Shown piece by piece: positions 10,917-24,205 of a stretch of DNA of 64,000 bases; within the stretch, counting starts at the first letter, position 1; the number at the start of each line of letters is the position of its first letter. The stretch lies in NCBI GenBank assembly GCA_035048815.1, contig JAUCBN010000054.1, positions 11,346,001 through 11,410,000 of the forward strand. The letters are read 5' to 3'. The notes under the pieces were generated by a model. That model had not been told where the DNA came from, searched no databases, and worked only from the letters and a program-made list of their open reading frames with translations. Made by a program: the position numbers and the translations under genes. This DNA is from Abelmoschus esculentus (Eukaryota > Streptophyta > Magnoliopsida > Malvales > Malvaceae).

Positions 10917-12400
10917 CTTAATAAATGCTGGCTTTATATATAATTTAAAAAAAATCCAACATTTATAAAACTAAAATGGATATATAATTTAAATTGAAAT
11001 CAATAATTCAAACTGTTTTTTTTTTTATTTTTATTTTCTTGATATATAATCATGGAGTAGTTTTTGAAGGTTCTAATTCAATCAACAAATATCGAATGTT
11101 TAACATATCTCATGTTAACAAAATTGTTATAAAATAATCAATTGTCATGCAAACATTATGAGTGTTTATGATTAGTTAACCGTATTGTTTAACCTAAAAA
11201 GTTGGTTAATCGTTATACTATTTATTAACTTGTAATATTATCGTTAAAAATGAATAGTTATTAATTGTTAAAAATGAATAGTTATTAATTTTTTAACGGT
11301 TAACCATTTATTAATATTTTTTGGCAATTTAATATGCAACATATTATAAAATTTTCATGTATTCACTACTTTTTAGAATAATGAAACTATCTCTTTGATA
11401 AATTTTATATTAAAATTTTCAGAAAAAACCTTAAATAGAGAGATTATAATATAAAACTTTATTTTATAGAAAAATGATTTAATATCGATTAACCTATAGG
11501 TTAACCATTAACTATTATTTGTATATTTAATCTTCATATTTGTATATTTATTTTGATGCATCGTGTATTAATTATCATGTCATGTTATCTTATTTAATCG
11601 TTTTTCGTTCATGTTAAATGTACATTATATTTGTTTTTGTTATGTTTTTATTCACATTTTATTTTATTTTTGTGTATGTATATATTGTTTATATTATTTT
11701 TGCTAAGTTACATTCGAACATACTTAAATTAAATGCGATGTCTCTTTATTCGGTCGTAACGGGCCCGATACCAGGCGTAGTGGTAGCGGTGTATGCGTTT
11801 ATCTTCGAATATCGTGACGTTTAAAATATATTCGAAGTTTTAAATAAATATTAATTTAATTCCATTTTAAATCAGAAATTTTAAAATTAATTAAGCAGTA
11901 CTTTTGTAAAACTGTAAATTTTTAGGCGATTTTAATCGCTAACACCGTTTTTAATCATAATCAACTCTCGAACCTATTTTTTTCGAATCCTTGGTTTTAC
12001 GTTATCCGGTCTACCAAAGTGACCGATGAAAACTCCAATTTTTAAAATCTTTTTCCAATTATTTTCCAAACATTCTTAATTTATTTTTAAAATCTTTTTC
12101 TATTTTTTTAAATTACGTTCCAAACCCAAATTCCATTTGTTTTCTCAATTTCCCTTTTGCAAAATTCCAATTTTTAACCATAATTTCTCTTTTTTAAATT
12201 AAAATCCCAATTTTAATAAAATTCTAAATTTTACAATTTTCACGATTCTTCAAATCCCTAGATTTTTGAGTTCCCAATTTTTATTTTTAATTTCCCATTT
12301 TAAGTCCTAATCTTTAATCTTTTCAAAATAACGACGCTTTTATTTTATTACACTTATTTAAATTTTAATTAGTGGGAGGGTCGTTACAAGATAATTTCAT
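10917..12400. other. AT-rich spacer with LTR-like fragment
   Basis: No gene. From about 11745 the sequence GTCGTAACGGGCCCGATACC, and at 12378-12386 GGGTCGTTACA, resemble the TGTAACG...GTTACA edges of Ty3-type LTRs in inverted sense. No matching target duplication, primer-binding site or internal coding region was seen. The LTR idea is weak, but this material cuts off the first X8 array unit at about 12,400. Confidence 0.35.
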
Positions 12401-12865
12401 GCTTAAACAAACCATGTGGAACTCCTTAAGTATTTATGCGGATTTTCATGTTGGCCACCCTTTATAGAGATATATAAATTGGTACAGAGGATTGGAAGTG
12501 TTCGTTATGTTTATATTCCTAGACAAAGAAAATGTGCTAGTAGATTGCCTTGCTAAAGATGGTTTATCTCGTAATTCTCTCCTTAAAGCATGGTGGTAGT
12601 CTTGGTTGAATCTTTGCCGTTATTTTATTCTTGTATTTTGTTGGTGTTGTGATAAATGTTTTCTCGACCTTTTTATTATTTTCTAACAGGTCTAGGGATC
12701 TTCTTAAGGAGAATTCCGTATCACTACTAAAGGCGTTTATTCGACTCAAGGTGTTTCTTAAGTTATATGTACTCTTTTCCTCCACTTTAGATTAGGGAGG
12801 TTTTTAACGAGGCAAATAACTCGGGTTTGATTAATAAATTTTACTTAGCAAAAAAAAAAAAAAGA
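12401..12865 (+). mobile_element. LINE 3' fragment (first array copy)
   Basis: RNase H-like C-terminal wording (VDCLAKDGL) and a 3' end AATAAATTTTACTTAGC followed by an A-tract, as in plant L1-type LINEs. The 5' part is missing, cut by the unrelated DNA to the left. Frameshifts break the frame. It is the counterpart of the more complete copies at 15599 and 19323. Confidence 0.7.
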
Positions 12866-13739
12866 TTCAGGTGTATTGTGTAACTTGTTACTTTTTGTGT
12901 ATTTATGTTCTTTTTATAGTTATTTTCCCTGTTTACCAATTTTTTCAGTAGGCATTTTCATTCATATAAGTAATTGATTTGTGAGAAGTATAGTGAAGTT
13001 CTTCTCCTAATCGAAGTAATTGCATTTTATGCAGCTTTTTCTAATATACACATATCTTGTGGAGTTAGGAGACTCAACTCAAACTTGAAATTGATTCACT
13101 AACTATCAAAAATTCAAGCTATTTGAGTCTTATTTTATAAATTGAACTTGATTTGAAATTAATTTGAATCAAATTTATAACATTGGGATTCGACTCAAGT
13201 TGTTGTTGTTTTTCATTGATTCGGGTTTTATTTCCCTAATCACTCAGTTAAAAAAAGAAATCGTGGCTTTAATTTTTGTCATTGGTCCGTAAAAGGAGAT
13301 ATACATTTGTCCCTTCAAAATTAATCATTATTTATACCTATTAATAGGATGTTTGTGGTTGATCAACCGTATCATTAAACTTAAACTTATGATTAATTAA
13401 TATAAATATTATTGAATTTTATTGTAAATTTGATCATTAGAAACAGTTAAATACTAGGAAAGAACGGGGAAGTGCAAAACAAAAGTGGAAATGATGTCGC
13501 ATATTATTGATGAAACAATGGTTACATTTTCCTCGTATGTTCATACAAAACTTCGTAAACTAGCCTTTGGCACTAATTGTAGCAATATTTATTTAAATAG
13601 ACAATTCAAAAACTAAAAAAATATTAAAAGAATTCAATTTATTACCTAATAACTTTTAGGAACTCACTTGATCGTTTTAGGCATTATTTATAGCAAAGCA
13701 AAAACTTCACTCATAACTGCTCTTTCTTTATCCAATTCT

Positions 13740-14518
13740 TCAATCATATTTGCAGTTGCCATAACCTGTATAAACATTAAATAAACAAGAATTAAACAAT
13801 AAAGCAATTGAATTTTTCATTTCATTCCTTAAATTAAATTAAAAATAATTTTAGTTACATGATTGAGAAGTTAATTTTATGTATACCAAAATGTCACATT
13901 ACTTAATTTAATAAAATAATTTTAATGGTGATTACAATTAAACTTGAATTTTTAGATTTTAAAAGTGGATCAATTAAATTCCTAGAAATAAAAGTACAAA
14001 GACTATATTCCATTTATATGGTGGGTATAGGGGCTTGAAGCATATTTTAATATATATTTTTTCTTTTTTTTGTCTGATTAATACTAAATTGTTGATTGTC
14101 CGATGGATATTTTAAAATTATTACCAAAAATTTAACCAAATGTTTTCATCTTACTTGGATTTTCCTTGGTAAGCTGAGCAGTGCCACTAAAGTCGCAAGA
14201 TTTTGGCTCCTTTAAATGTTTCTGGTAATAAGCATTCATGGCGAATTTTGCACGAGACGCGACGGTGTCCAGCTCGGAACAAATGCCACCGGGTTGAATG
14301 GGACCGCAGTCCACCTCTGGTCGACCGCAGGCAAAATCTAAGGCTTTCTGCAATTCAGCATTACTAACGCCAGATTTTGGCACGCACCAAGATTCGGGCA
14401 ATGTTTTATCTTCAGCAAGGACAACTCTATTGGCTTCTACAAAATCAACGGAGGAGAAGAGGTGGAAGACGACGACGATGGCAATGAGAAGGAAAGAAAT
14501 TCTGCTTGATGAATCCAT
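13740..14518 (-). CDS. X8/CBM43 secreted protein, copy 1 (Ole e 10-like)
   Basis: Exon 1 runs 14518-14155 and exon 2 runs 13765-13740, joined by a GTAAGA...ACAG intron. The product has 129 residues. A signal peptide is clear (MDSSSRISFLLIAIVVVFHL to about residue 29). The X8/CBM43 module follows, with its six cysteines at 45, 64, 71, 80, 108 and 126 and the usual phrases ESWCVPKSGVSNAELQKALD, CGPIQPGGIC and FAMNAYYQ. The last exon supplies the ending SYGNCKYD. CBM43 modules bind beta-1,3-glucan (callose). Small stand-alone forms include the pollen protein Ole e 10 and plasmodesmal callose-binding proteins. No GPI-anchor tail is seen, so it is probably secreted to the wall. This copy differs from the others at FSSVDF and SELDTV. 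A TTATAAG box lies about 45 bases upstream of the ATG. Confidence 0.9.
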
Positions 14519-15598
14519 TGGTAATAGTAATGTGATTCTTCTTTGATTTTGTTTTGTGCTTATAAGTTGATCATGTAAAGTAGTGTATGATCAAAATATT
14601 GACACGTAAAAAATTAAGAGAATTAACAGGATGGATTGGTGGATCATAGAAAAAGTCAATACAAGGGCCCTGTAATTTTCTTTTATACCCTTTGAAATTA
14701 ATTTTGAACTTTATTTTGGTCCTATACGAGAGTGAGTATTCGATCGAATTGAGTGGATTTGAGTCGAGTTAAGAAATTTGGGTTAGTCTAAACGAGAAAT
14801 TCAATTTTTATAACTGAAATTTTATTTGATTTTTTCGAGTCAAATTTATTAATTTGAGTTGATTTGAGTTATTTGTGCTATGTTCAATTTTAATCGTACA
14901 TAATATAATGCTATGATATTAATTGGTTCCGATTTATACAATTTTCTGTAAACATGTAAGAAATACATGCATATATCTTCATAATTTAACATGGGAACTG
15001 TGATGTATTAGGCAAATTTGAGAGACTCAACTCGAACCTCGAAAACTATAGACTAATCACTACAAATTTGAATTATTCAAGTCTCGTTTTACGATGTAAA
15101 CTTTATTTAAAAAATCAAAACAAATTGATGAAATTAGGATGCGAGATTTTAAAATATAAATTAACCTATCAAAATGTATTAAAGTTTGAATATAACTTTT
15201 GAAAAAAAAAAGTTTGAGAAAGAATCAGTATATTTGATCAGTTGCTAAAACAGTTCATCTCTCATTTCCTTTAGTTTATGAACTCTAGATCCACTAGGAA
15301 AAAACACTTTCTTCATTTTATAACAAGAACTTGATTTGAAATTATTTTGAATCAAATTTATAAAATTGTGATTCTGACTCAAAATGGTTTTTTTCATCAA
15401 ATCAAGTTATACTTCCTAATCACCGTTAAAAAATGGACCATGGCCTTAATTATAATTAAATATTTTGAAATTATAATTAAATATTTTCTCTCATGTATGT
15501 AATTTCTAAGAAGAATTAGAGATTGTGATGTAAAATAACATTATACTTAAAAATTAATTACATACATATAATTTTTTTATTTGTAAGTCTCAGGTGTA

Positions 15599-16593
15599 AG
15601 AAAGTAGGTATTCAGTTCGAAGGGGATGGGAATCAGACCCTTGGAAATATAATCCTTTTAGAAAAATATTAGTAGTGTCTAGACGATAGTGGGAGAGGAT
15701 ATGTTTTCTTACAAGAGACAAAGAAGCAGGCGATTACAAAGGATGTGTTATGATGGTGATATTGAGTACTGTATTGCAAATGTGGATGGAAAATATGGAG
15801 GCTTATTAGGATTTGAGATAAGACCAAGTTTGAAGTTTTATCCTCAATTGTTAATTCGTGTTGTGGGAAATTTGCGCACAACGTATTGAATCACGCCCAA
15901 TAGTCGTATAACGAATCGATATCCTTTTTTCAGATACTTAAGATATTCCACCTTAGTTCGTTCGCCTTTGCTGCAGCGAAAAACCTGTCAAGAAAAAGTT
16001 GTGTCATATCAGTCTACGTATTAACCGAACTGGAAAGTAAATCATGTAGCCAATCTTTATCTATATGGGCTAATTAAAAAGTATAACACGAAGTTTAATT
16101 TGATCTTTGAATACTTCTTGAGGTTTCGTGCTTAAACAAACCATGTGGCATTCCTTAAGGTGCTTAAGCGGATTTTCATGGTGGCCACCCTTTTTCGAGA
16201 TATATAAATTGGTACAGAGGATTGAAAGTGTTCGTTTTGTTCATATTCGTAGACAAGAAAATGTGCTAGTGGATTGCCTTGCTAAAGATGGTTTATCTCG
16301 TAGTTCTCTCCTTATGGCATGGTGGTAGTCTTGGTTGAATCTTTGCCTTTGTTTTATTCTTGTATTTTGTTGGTGTTGGGATAGGTGTTTTCTCGACCTT
16401 TTTATTATTTTCTAACAGGTCTAGGGATCTTGTTAAGGAGGATTCCGTAAGACTACTAAAGGCGTTTATTCCTTGTGTACTTTTCCTAAATTATATGTAC
16501 TCTTTTCCTCCATTTAAGCTTAGGGAGGTTTTTAACGAGGCATATAGCTCGGGTTTGATTAATAAATTTTACTTAGCAAAAAAAAAAAAAGAT
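15599..16593 (+). mobile_element. Internally deleted LINE, flanked by 9-bp duplication
   Basis: About 995 bp between two copies of TCAGGTGTA (15590-15598 and 16594-16602). The 5' part (to about 15890) carries endonuclease-like wording such as VFLQETKKQ in a broken frame. The 3' part (16128-16330) has the RNase H end RRQENVLVDCLAKDGL. It terminates with TTTACTTAGC plus an A-tract. The reverse transcriptase is missing, so this is a dead deleted copy. It spans the junction between array units 1 and 2. Confidence 0.72.
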
Positions 16594-17468
16594 TCAGGTG
16601 TATTGTGTAACTTGTTACTTTTTGTGTATTTATGTTCTTTTTATAGTTATTTTCCCTGTTTACCAATTTTTTCAGTAGGCATTTTCATTCATATAAGTAA
16701 TTGATTTGCGATAAATGTAGTGAAGTTCTTCTCCTAATAGAAGTAATTGCATTTTATGCAGCATTTTCTAATATACACATATCTTGTGGAGTTAGGAGAC
16801 TCAACTCAAACTTGAAATTGATTCACTAACTATCAAAAATTCAAGCTATTTGAGTCTTATTTTATAAATTGAACTTGATTTGAAATTAATTTGAATCAAA
16901 TTTATAACATTGGGATTCGACTCAAGTTGTTGTTGTTTTTCATTGATTCGGGTTTTATTTCCCTAATCACTCAGTTAAAAAAAGAAATCGTGGCTTTAAT
17001 TTTTGTCATTGGTCCGTAAAAGGAGATATACATTTGTCCCTTCAAAATTAATCATTATTTATACCTATTAATAGGATGTTTGTGGTTGATCAACCGTATC
17101 ATTAAACTTAAACTTATGATTAATTAATATAAATATTATTGAATTTTATTGTAAATTTGATCATTAGAAACAGTTAAATACTAGGAAAGAACGGGGAAGT
17201 GCAAAACAAAAGTGGAAATGATGTCGCATATTATTGATGAAACAATGGTTACATTTCCCTCGTATGTTCATACAAAACTTCGTAAACTAGCCTTTGGCAC
17301 TAATTGTGGCAATATTTATTTAAATAGACAATTCAAAAACTAAAAAAAAATATTAAAAGAATTCAATTTATTACCTAATAACTTTTAGGAACTAACTTGA
17401 TCGTTTTAGACATTATTTATAGCAAAGCAAAAACTTCACTCATAACTGCTCCTTCTTTATCCAATTCT

Positions 17469-18242
17469 TCAATCATATTTGCAGTTGCCATAACCTGTAT
17501 AAACATTAAATAAACAAGAATTAAACAATAAAGCAATTGAATTTTTCATTTCATTCCTTAAATTAAATTAAAAATAATTTTAGTTACATGATTGAGAAGT
17601 TAATTTTATGTATACCAAAATGTCACATTACTTAATAAAATAATTTTAATGGTGATTACAATTGAACTTGAATTTTTAGATTTTAAAAGTGGATCAATTA
17701 AATTCCTAGAAATAAAAGTACAAAGACTATATTCCATTTATATGGTGGGTATAGGGGCTTGAAGCATATTTTAATATATATTTTTTCTTTTTTTTGTCTG
17801 ATTAATACTAAATTGTTGATTGTCCGATGGATATTTTAAAATTATTACCAAAAATTTAACCAAATGTTTTCATCTTACTTGGATTTTCCTTGGTAAGCTG
17901 AGCAGTGCCACTAAAGTCGCAAGATTTTGGCTCCTTTAAATGTTTCTGGTAATAAGCATTCATGGCGAATTTTGCATGAGACGCGACGGTGTCCGGCTCG
18001 GAACAAATGCCACCGGGTTGAATGGGACCGCAGTCCACCTCTGGTCGACCGCAAGCAAAATCTAAGGCTTTCTGCAATTCAGCATTACTAACGCCAGATT
18101 TTGGCACGCACCAAGATTCGGGCAATGTTTTATCTTCAGCAAGGACAACTCTATTGGCTTCTACAAAGTCAACGTAGGAGAAGAGGTGGAAGACGACGAC
18201 GATGGCAATGAGAAGGAAAGAAATTCTGCTTGATGAATCCAT
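17469..18242 (-). CDS. X8/CBM43 secreted protein, copy 2
   Basis: Same structure as copy 1: exon 1 at 18242-17879 and exon 2 at 17494-17469, 129 residues, signal peptide, six CBM43 cysteines, ending SYGNCKYD. It differs from copy 1 by Ser23 to Tyr in the signal region, SEPDTV for SELDTV, and His for Arg in VASHAKF. The leader happens to be open in frame up to 18383. The ATG at 18242 is preferred because the other copies share it and the signal peptide starts there. Confidence 0.9.
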
Positions 18243-19322
18243 TGGTAATAGTAATGTGATTCTTCTTTGATTTTGTTTTGTGCTTATAAGTTGATCATGT
18301 AAAGTAGTGTATGACCAAAATATTGACACGTAAAAAATTATGAGAATTAACAGGATGGATTGGTGGATCATAGAAAAAGTCAATACAAGGGCCCTATAAT
18401 TTTCTTTTATACCCTTTGAAATTAATTTTTAACTTTATTTTGGTCCTATACAAGAGTGAGTATTCAATCGAATTGAGTAGATTTGAGTCGAGTTAAGAAA
18501 TTTGGGTTAGTCTAGACGAGAAATTCAATTTTTATAACTGAAATTTTATTTGATTTTTTCGAGTCAAATTTATTAATTTGAGTTGATTTGAGTTATTTGT
18601 GCTATGTTCAATTTTAATCGTACATAATATAATGCTATGATATTAATTGGTTCCGATTCATACAATTTTCTCTAAACATGTAAGAAATACATACATATTT
18701 CTTCATAATTTAACATGGGAACTGTGATGTATTAGGCAAATTTGAGAGACTCAACTCGAACCTCGAAAACTATAGACTAATCACTACAAATTTGAATTAT
18801 TCAAGTCTCGTTTTACGATGTAAACTTTATTTAAAAAATCAAAACAAATTGATGAAATTAGGATGCGAGATTTTAAAATATAAATTAACCTATCAAAATG
18901 TATTAAAGTTTGAATATAACTTTTGAAAAAAAAAAGTTTGAGAAAGAATCAGTATATTTGATCAGTTGCTAAAACAGTTCATCTCTCATTTCCTTTAGTT
19001 TATGAACTCTAGATCCACTAGGAAAAAACACTTTCTTCATTTTATAACAAGAACTTGATTTGAAATTATTTTGAATCAAATTTATAAAATTGTGATTCTG
19101 ACTCTTAATGGTTTTTTTCATCAAATCAAGTTATACTTCCTAATCACCGTTAAAAAATGGACCATGGCCTTAATTATAATTAAATATTTTGAAATTATAA
19201 TTAAATATTTTCTCTCATGTATGTAATTCCTAAGAAGAATTAGAGATTGCGATGTAAAATATCATTATACTTAAAAATTATTTACATACATATAATTTTT
19301 ATATTAGTAAGTCTTAGGTGTA

Positions 19323-20314
19323 AGAAAGTAGGTATTCAGTTCGAAGGGGGGAATCAGACCCTTGGGAATATAATCCTTTTATAAAAATATTAGTAGTGTC
19401 TAGATGTTAGTGGGAGAGGATATGTTTTCTTACAAGAGACAAAGAAGCAGGCGATTACAAAGGATGTGTTATGATGGTGATATTGAGTACTGTATTGCTA
19501 ATGTGGATGGAAAATATGGAGGCTTATTAGGATTTGAGATAAGACCAAGTTTGAAGTTTTATCCTCAATTGTTAATTCATGTTGTGGGAAATTTGCGCAC
19601 AACGTAATGAATCACGCCCAATAGTCGTATAACGAATCGATATCCTTTTTTCAGATACTTAAGATATTCCACCTTAGTTCGTTCGCCTTTGCTGCAGCGA
19701 AAAACCTGTCAAGAAAAAGTTGTGACATATCAATTTACGTATTAACCGAATTGGAAAGTAAATCAAGTAGCCAATCTTTATCTATATGGGCTAATTAAAA
19801 AGGAAAACACGAAGTTTAATTTGATCTTTGAATACTCATTGAGGTTTCGTGCTTAAACAAACCATGTGGAACTCCTTAAGGTGTTTAAGCGGATTTTCAT
19901 GGTGGCCACCCTTTTTCGAGATATATAAATTGGTACAGAGGATTAAAAGTGTTTGTTTTGTTCATATTCGTAGACAAGAAAATGTGCTAGTGGATTGCCT
20001 TGCTAAAGATGGTTTATCTCGTAGTTCTCTCCTTATGGCATGGTGGTAGTCTTGGTTGAATCTTTGCCTTTGTTTTATTCTTGTATTTTGTTGGTGTTGG
20101 GATAAGTGTTTTCTCGACCTTTTTATTATTTTCTAACAGGTCTAGGGATCTTGTTAAGGAGGATTCCGTAAGACTACTAAAGGCGTTTATTCCTTGTGTA
20201 CTTTTCCTAAATTATATGTACTCTTTTCCTCCATTTAGGCTTAGGGAGGTTTTTAACGAGGCATATAACTCGGGTTTGATTAATAAATTTTACTTAGCAA
20301 AAAAAAAAAAAAGA
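19323..20314 (+). mobile_element. Internally deleted LINE, third array copy
   Basis: Same element as 15599-16593, at the junction of units 2 and 3. The left duplication has decayed to TTAGGTGTA (19314-19322), while the right one is still TCAGGTGTA (20315-20323). Endonuclease-like wording runs 19404-19607, RNase H-like wording 19849-20049, and the 3' end is TTTACTTAGC plus an A-tract. Confidence 0.72.
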
Positions 20315-21190
20315 TTCAGGTGTATTGTGTAACTTGTTACTTTTTGTGTATTTATGTTCTTTTTATAGTTATTTTCCCTGTTTACCAATTTTTTCAGTAG
20401 GCATTTTCATTCATATAAGTAATTGATTTGTGATAAATGTAGTGAAGTTATTCTCCTAATAGAAGTAATTGCATTTTATGCAGCTTTTTCTAATATGCAC
20501 ATATCTTGTGGAGTTAGGAGACTCAACTCAAACTTGAAATTGATTCACTAACTATCAAAAATTCAAGCTATTTGAGTCTTATTTTATAAATTGAACTTGA
20601 TTTGAAATTAATTCGAGTCAAATTTATAACATTGGGATTCGACTCAAGTTGTTGTTGTTTTTCATTGATTCGGGTTTTATTTCCCTAATCACTCTGTTAA
20701 AAAAAAGAAACCGTGGCTTTAATTTTTGTCATTGGTCCATAAAAGGAGATATACATTTGTCCCTTCAAAATTAATCATTATTTATACCTATTAATAGGAT
20801 GTTTGTGGTTGATCAACCGTATCATTAAACTTAAACTTATGATTAATTAATATAAATATTATTGTATTTTATTGTAAATTTGATCATTAGAAACAGTTAA
20901 ATACTAGGAAAGAACGGGGAAGTGCAAAACAAAAGTGGAAATGATGTCGCATATTATTGATTAAACAATGGTTACATTTCCCTCGTATGTTCATACAAAA
21001 CTTCGTAAACTAGCCTTTGGCACTAATTGTAGCAATATTTATTTAAATAGACAATTAAAAAACTAAAAAAAATATTAAAAGAATTCAATTTATTACCTAA
21101 TAACTTTTAGGAACTAACTTGATCGTTTTAGGCATTATTTATAGCAAAGCAAAAACTTCACTCATAACTGCTCCTTCTTTATCCAATTCT

Positions 21191-21969
21191 TCAATCATAT
21201 TTGCAGTTGCCATAACCTGTATAAACATTAAATAAACAAGAATTAAACAATAAAGCAATTGAATTTTTCATTTCATTCCTTAAATTAAATTAAAAATAAT
21301 TTTAGTTACATGATTGAGAAGTTAATTTTATGTATACCAAAATGTCACATTACTTAATAAAATAATTTTAATGGTGATTACAATTGAACTTGAATTTTTA
21401 GATTTTAAAAGTGGATCAATTAAATTCCTAGAAATAAAAGTACAAAGACTATATTCCATTTATATGGTGGGTATAGGGGATTGAATCATATTTTAATATA
21501 TATATATATATATATATATTTTGTCTGATTAATACTAAATTGTTGATTGTCCGATGGATATTTTAAAATTATTACCAAAAATTTAACCAAATGTTTTCAT
21601 CTTACTTGGATTTTCCTTGGTAAGCTGAGCAGTGCCACTAAAGTCGCAAGATTTTGGCTCCTTTAAATGTTTCTGGTAATAAGCATTCATGGCGAATTTT
21701 GCACGAGACGCGACGGTGTCCGGCTCGGAACAAATGCCACCGGGTTGAATGGGACCGCAGTCCACCTCTGGTCGACCGCAGGCAAAATCTAAGGCTTTCT
21801 GCAATTCAGCATTACTAACGCCAGATTTTGGCACGCACCAAGATTCGGGCAATGTTTTATCTTCAGCAAGGACAACTCTATTGGCTTCTACAAAGTCAAC
21901 GTAGGAGAAGAGGTGGAAGACGACGACGATGGCAATGAGAAGGAAAGAAATTCTGCTTGATGAATCCAT
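21191..21969 (-). CDS. X8/CBM43 secreted protein, copy 3
   Basis: Exon 1 at 21969-21606 and exon 2 at 21216-21191, with the same intron phase and the same 129-residue product. It reads FSYVDF and SEPDTVASRAKF, so it equals copy 2 except for Arg in place of His. All six CBM43 cysteines are kept. Its intron carries a (TA)n run at about 21496-21519 where copies 1 and 2 have a T-rich tract, so the copies have diverged mainly outside the coding part. All three open frames are intact. Confidence 0.9.
21496..21519. repeat. (TA)n microsatellite, only in array unit 3
   Basis: A perfect TA run inside the intron of X8 copy 3, replacing the CTTTTTTTT tract of units 1 and 2. It gives a marker that separates the copies. 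Confidence 0.93.
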
Positions 21970-22755
21970 TGGTAATAGTAATGTGATTCTTCTTTGATTT
22001 TGTTTTGTGCTTATAAGTTGATCATGTAAAGTAGTGTATGATCAAAATATTGACACGTAAAAAATTAAGAGAATTAACAGGATGGATTGGTGGATCATAG
22101 AAAAAGCAATACAAGGGCCCTGTAATTTTCTTTTATACCCTTTGAAAATAATTTTGAACTTTATTTTGGTCCTATACGAGAGTGAGTATTCGATCGAATT
22201 GAGTGGATTTGAGTCGAGTTAAGAAATTTGGGTTAGTCTAAACGAGAAATTCAATTTTTATAACTGAAATTTTATTTGATTTTTTCGAGTCAAATTTATT
22301 AATTTGAGTTGATTTGAGTTATTTGTGCTATGTTCAATTTTAATCGTACATAATATAATGCTATGATATTAATTGGTTCCGATTTATACAATTTTCTGTA
22401 AACATGTAAGAAATACATGCATATATCTTCATAATTTAACATGGGAACTGTGATGTATTAGGCAAATTTGAGAGACTCAACTCGAACCTCGAAAACTATA
22501 GACTAATCACTACAAATTTGAATTATTCAAGTCTCGTTTTACAATGTAAACTTTATTTAAAAAATCAAAACAAATTGATGAAATTAGGATGCGAGATTTT
22601 AAAATATAAATTAACCTATCGAAATGTATTAAAGTTTGAATATAACTTTTGAAAAAAAAAGTTTGAGAATGAATAAGTATATTTGATCAGTTGCTAAAAC
22701 AGTTCATCTCTCATTTCCTTTAGTTTATGAACTCTAGATCCACTAGGAAAAACTC

Positions 22756-23620
22756 TTTCTTCCTCTATAGTTTCTCCTTTCTCTTCCTTCTAAATAATGT
22801 TAGGATTAAAATTAAGATTTATAAAAAAAAAAAATTGAGCTAATTAATCACAGTAAAATTTTGATATTATAATTATATATTTTTCTCTCGGGTATGTAAT
22901 TTCTAATAAAAATTAGAGAATGTGATGTAAAAAGTATTATATTTCAAAATTAATTGCATACATATATATTTTATCTTTATATCTCGGCTGTGTTATGTAA
23001 CTTGTTTCATTTATTGTATTGATGTTTTTTTAGTGTTATTTTCGAGGTTTACCGATTGTTTTAGTAGGCCTTTCATTCACATATGTAATTAATTTGCGAA
23101 AATTATAGTGATGTTCTTCTTCTAACAGAAGTAATTGCATTGTTATGGAACTTTTGCTAATATACATATATGACGTGGAATTAAGAGAGTCGACTTAAAT
23201 TTGAAATTGATCTATTAATTATAAAAAACGAGTTAAAGTTTTATGTTATAACTTGAACTTGATTTGAAATTAGTTTGAGTCAAATTTATAAAATTATGGT
23301 TCAACTCGAATTGTTTATTTTAATCAAATCAAGTTTTAGTTCCCTAACCACTCTATTAAAAACTGTACCGTGGCTTTAATTTTTAACATTGTTCCGTAAA
23401 AGGACATTTACTTTTGTTCCTTCAAATTAATCAATTTTTCATCATATTAATTCAGTGTTTGTGGTTGATTAACAGTATCATTTAACTTAAACGGATGGTT
23501 AACTATTATAATGATTATTAAATTTTATTATTAGTCTAATCATTAAAAATGGTTAGTTACTAACAGTTAATTGTTAGTAACAGTTAATCGATTCGGTTAC
23601 ATGTGAACCTAACAATATTA
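22756..23620. repeat. Diverged fourth array unit lacking the LINE
   Basis: Collinear with the unit flank but clearly older. Examples are ATGTAATTTCTAATAAAAATTA against ATGTAATTTCTAAGAAGAATTA, and GTGTTTGTGGTTGATTAACAG against GATGTTTGTGGTTGATCAACC, shown here only in part. At 22981-23000 it runs straight through TATCTCGGCTGTGTTATG, the position where the other units hold the LINE. It stops before the point where an X8 gene would begin. Confidence 0.75.
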
Positions 23621-24205
23621 TAGCCCTCGTTCTAGATTGATTTCCAAAGTTCTAAATATTTAATTTCATCTCAAATTGGTGCCTAAACTTTTGAATATTC
23701 TAATATCTTCCTCAAATTACCAATATACGCTAATCTTATCCCATGGTAAAAAATTGTTATAAAAATTTGTGATTGTCATGTAAATATCGATGCATAATAC
23801 GTTATAATATGATATGATATAAAGGATAATTTGATGATGAAATTGAGACATAGACATTCAAATGTTTGAGGATCAATTTAAAATAAAGGTAATAGTTTGA
23901 GAATGAAACTGAAATATTCAAAAGTTTGGAAATCATTTTAAAATTTAATCCATAATTTGAAGATAAAATTAAAACGCTCGAAAGATTAATAACTAGATTT
24001 AAATGAATGTCATAACTCAAAATCTAATTTTGGAACATTTTGAAAGGTCAAAAGCTTATGGTGAATGCTTTGATTTCTCATTGTTCCCCATATGTCAAAA
24101 TATTACTCATAAACTATTGTCCATGGCTGAATCATCTCATCTATAATACATAAGTCATTAACTGTAACACCAAATCAAAATCAAGGGTCAAATAAAATTG
24201 CAACC

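Larger units (their letters stand above)
12401..22755. repeat. Tandem array of about 3.72-kb units carrying X8 genes
   Basis: The marker GCTTAAACAAACCATGTGG recurs at 12401, 16130 and 19851, giving periods of about 3729 and 3721 bp. The units are nearly identical by eye over most of their length, differing by scattered substitutions and small indels. Each holds LINE RNase H debris, then about 0.9 kb of AT-rich DNA, a two-exon X8 gene on -, a GAGTCGAGTT-rich repeat, and the LINE 5' portion. Unit 3 stops matching at about 22,755, so it lacks the last about 850 bp. The high identity points to recent unequal exchange or conversion. Confidence 0.93.

Noticed and set aside
11745..12390. Solo LTR of a Ty3-type retrotransposon
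   Set aside because: The edge words fit, but the flanks do not give a matching 5-bp duplication and no second LTR or internal region is present. Kept only as a remark.
15669..16704. ORFs of 66-114 codons between X8 genes as independent genes
   Set aside because: They read LINE endonuclease and RNase H debris or AT-rich sequence, and recur in each array unit with frame breaks.
18243..18383. Extended N-terminus for X8 copy 2
   Set aside because: The extension is open only in this copy, is absent from copies 1 and 3, and would bury the signal peptide.
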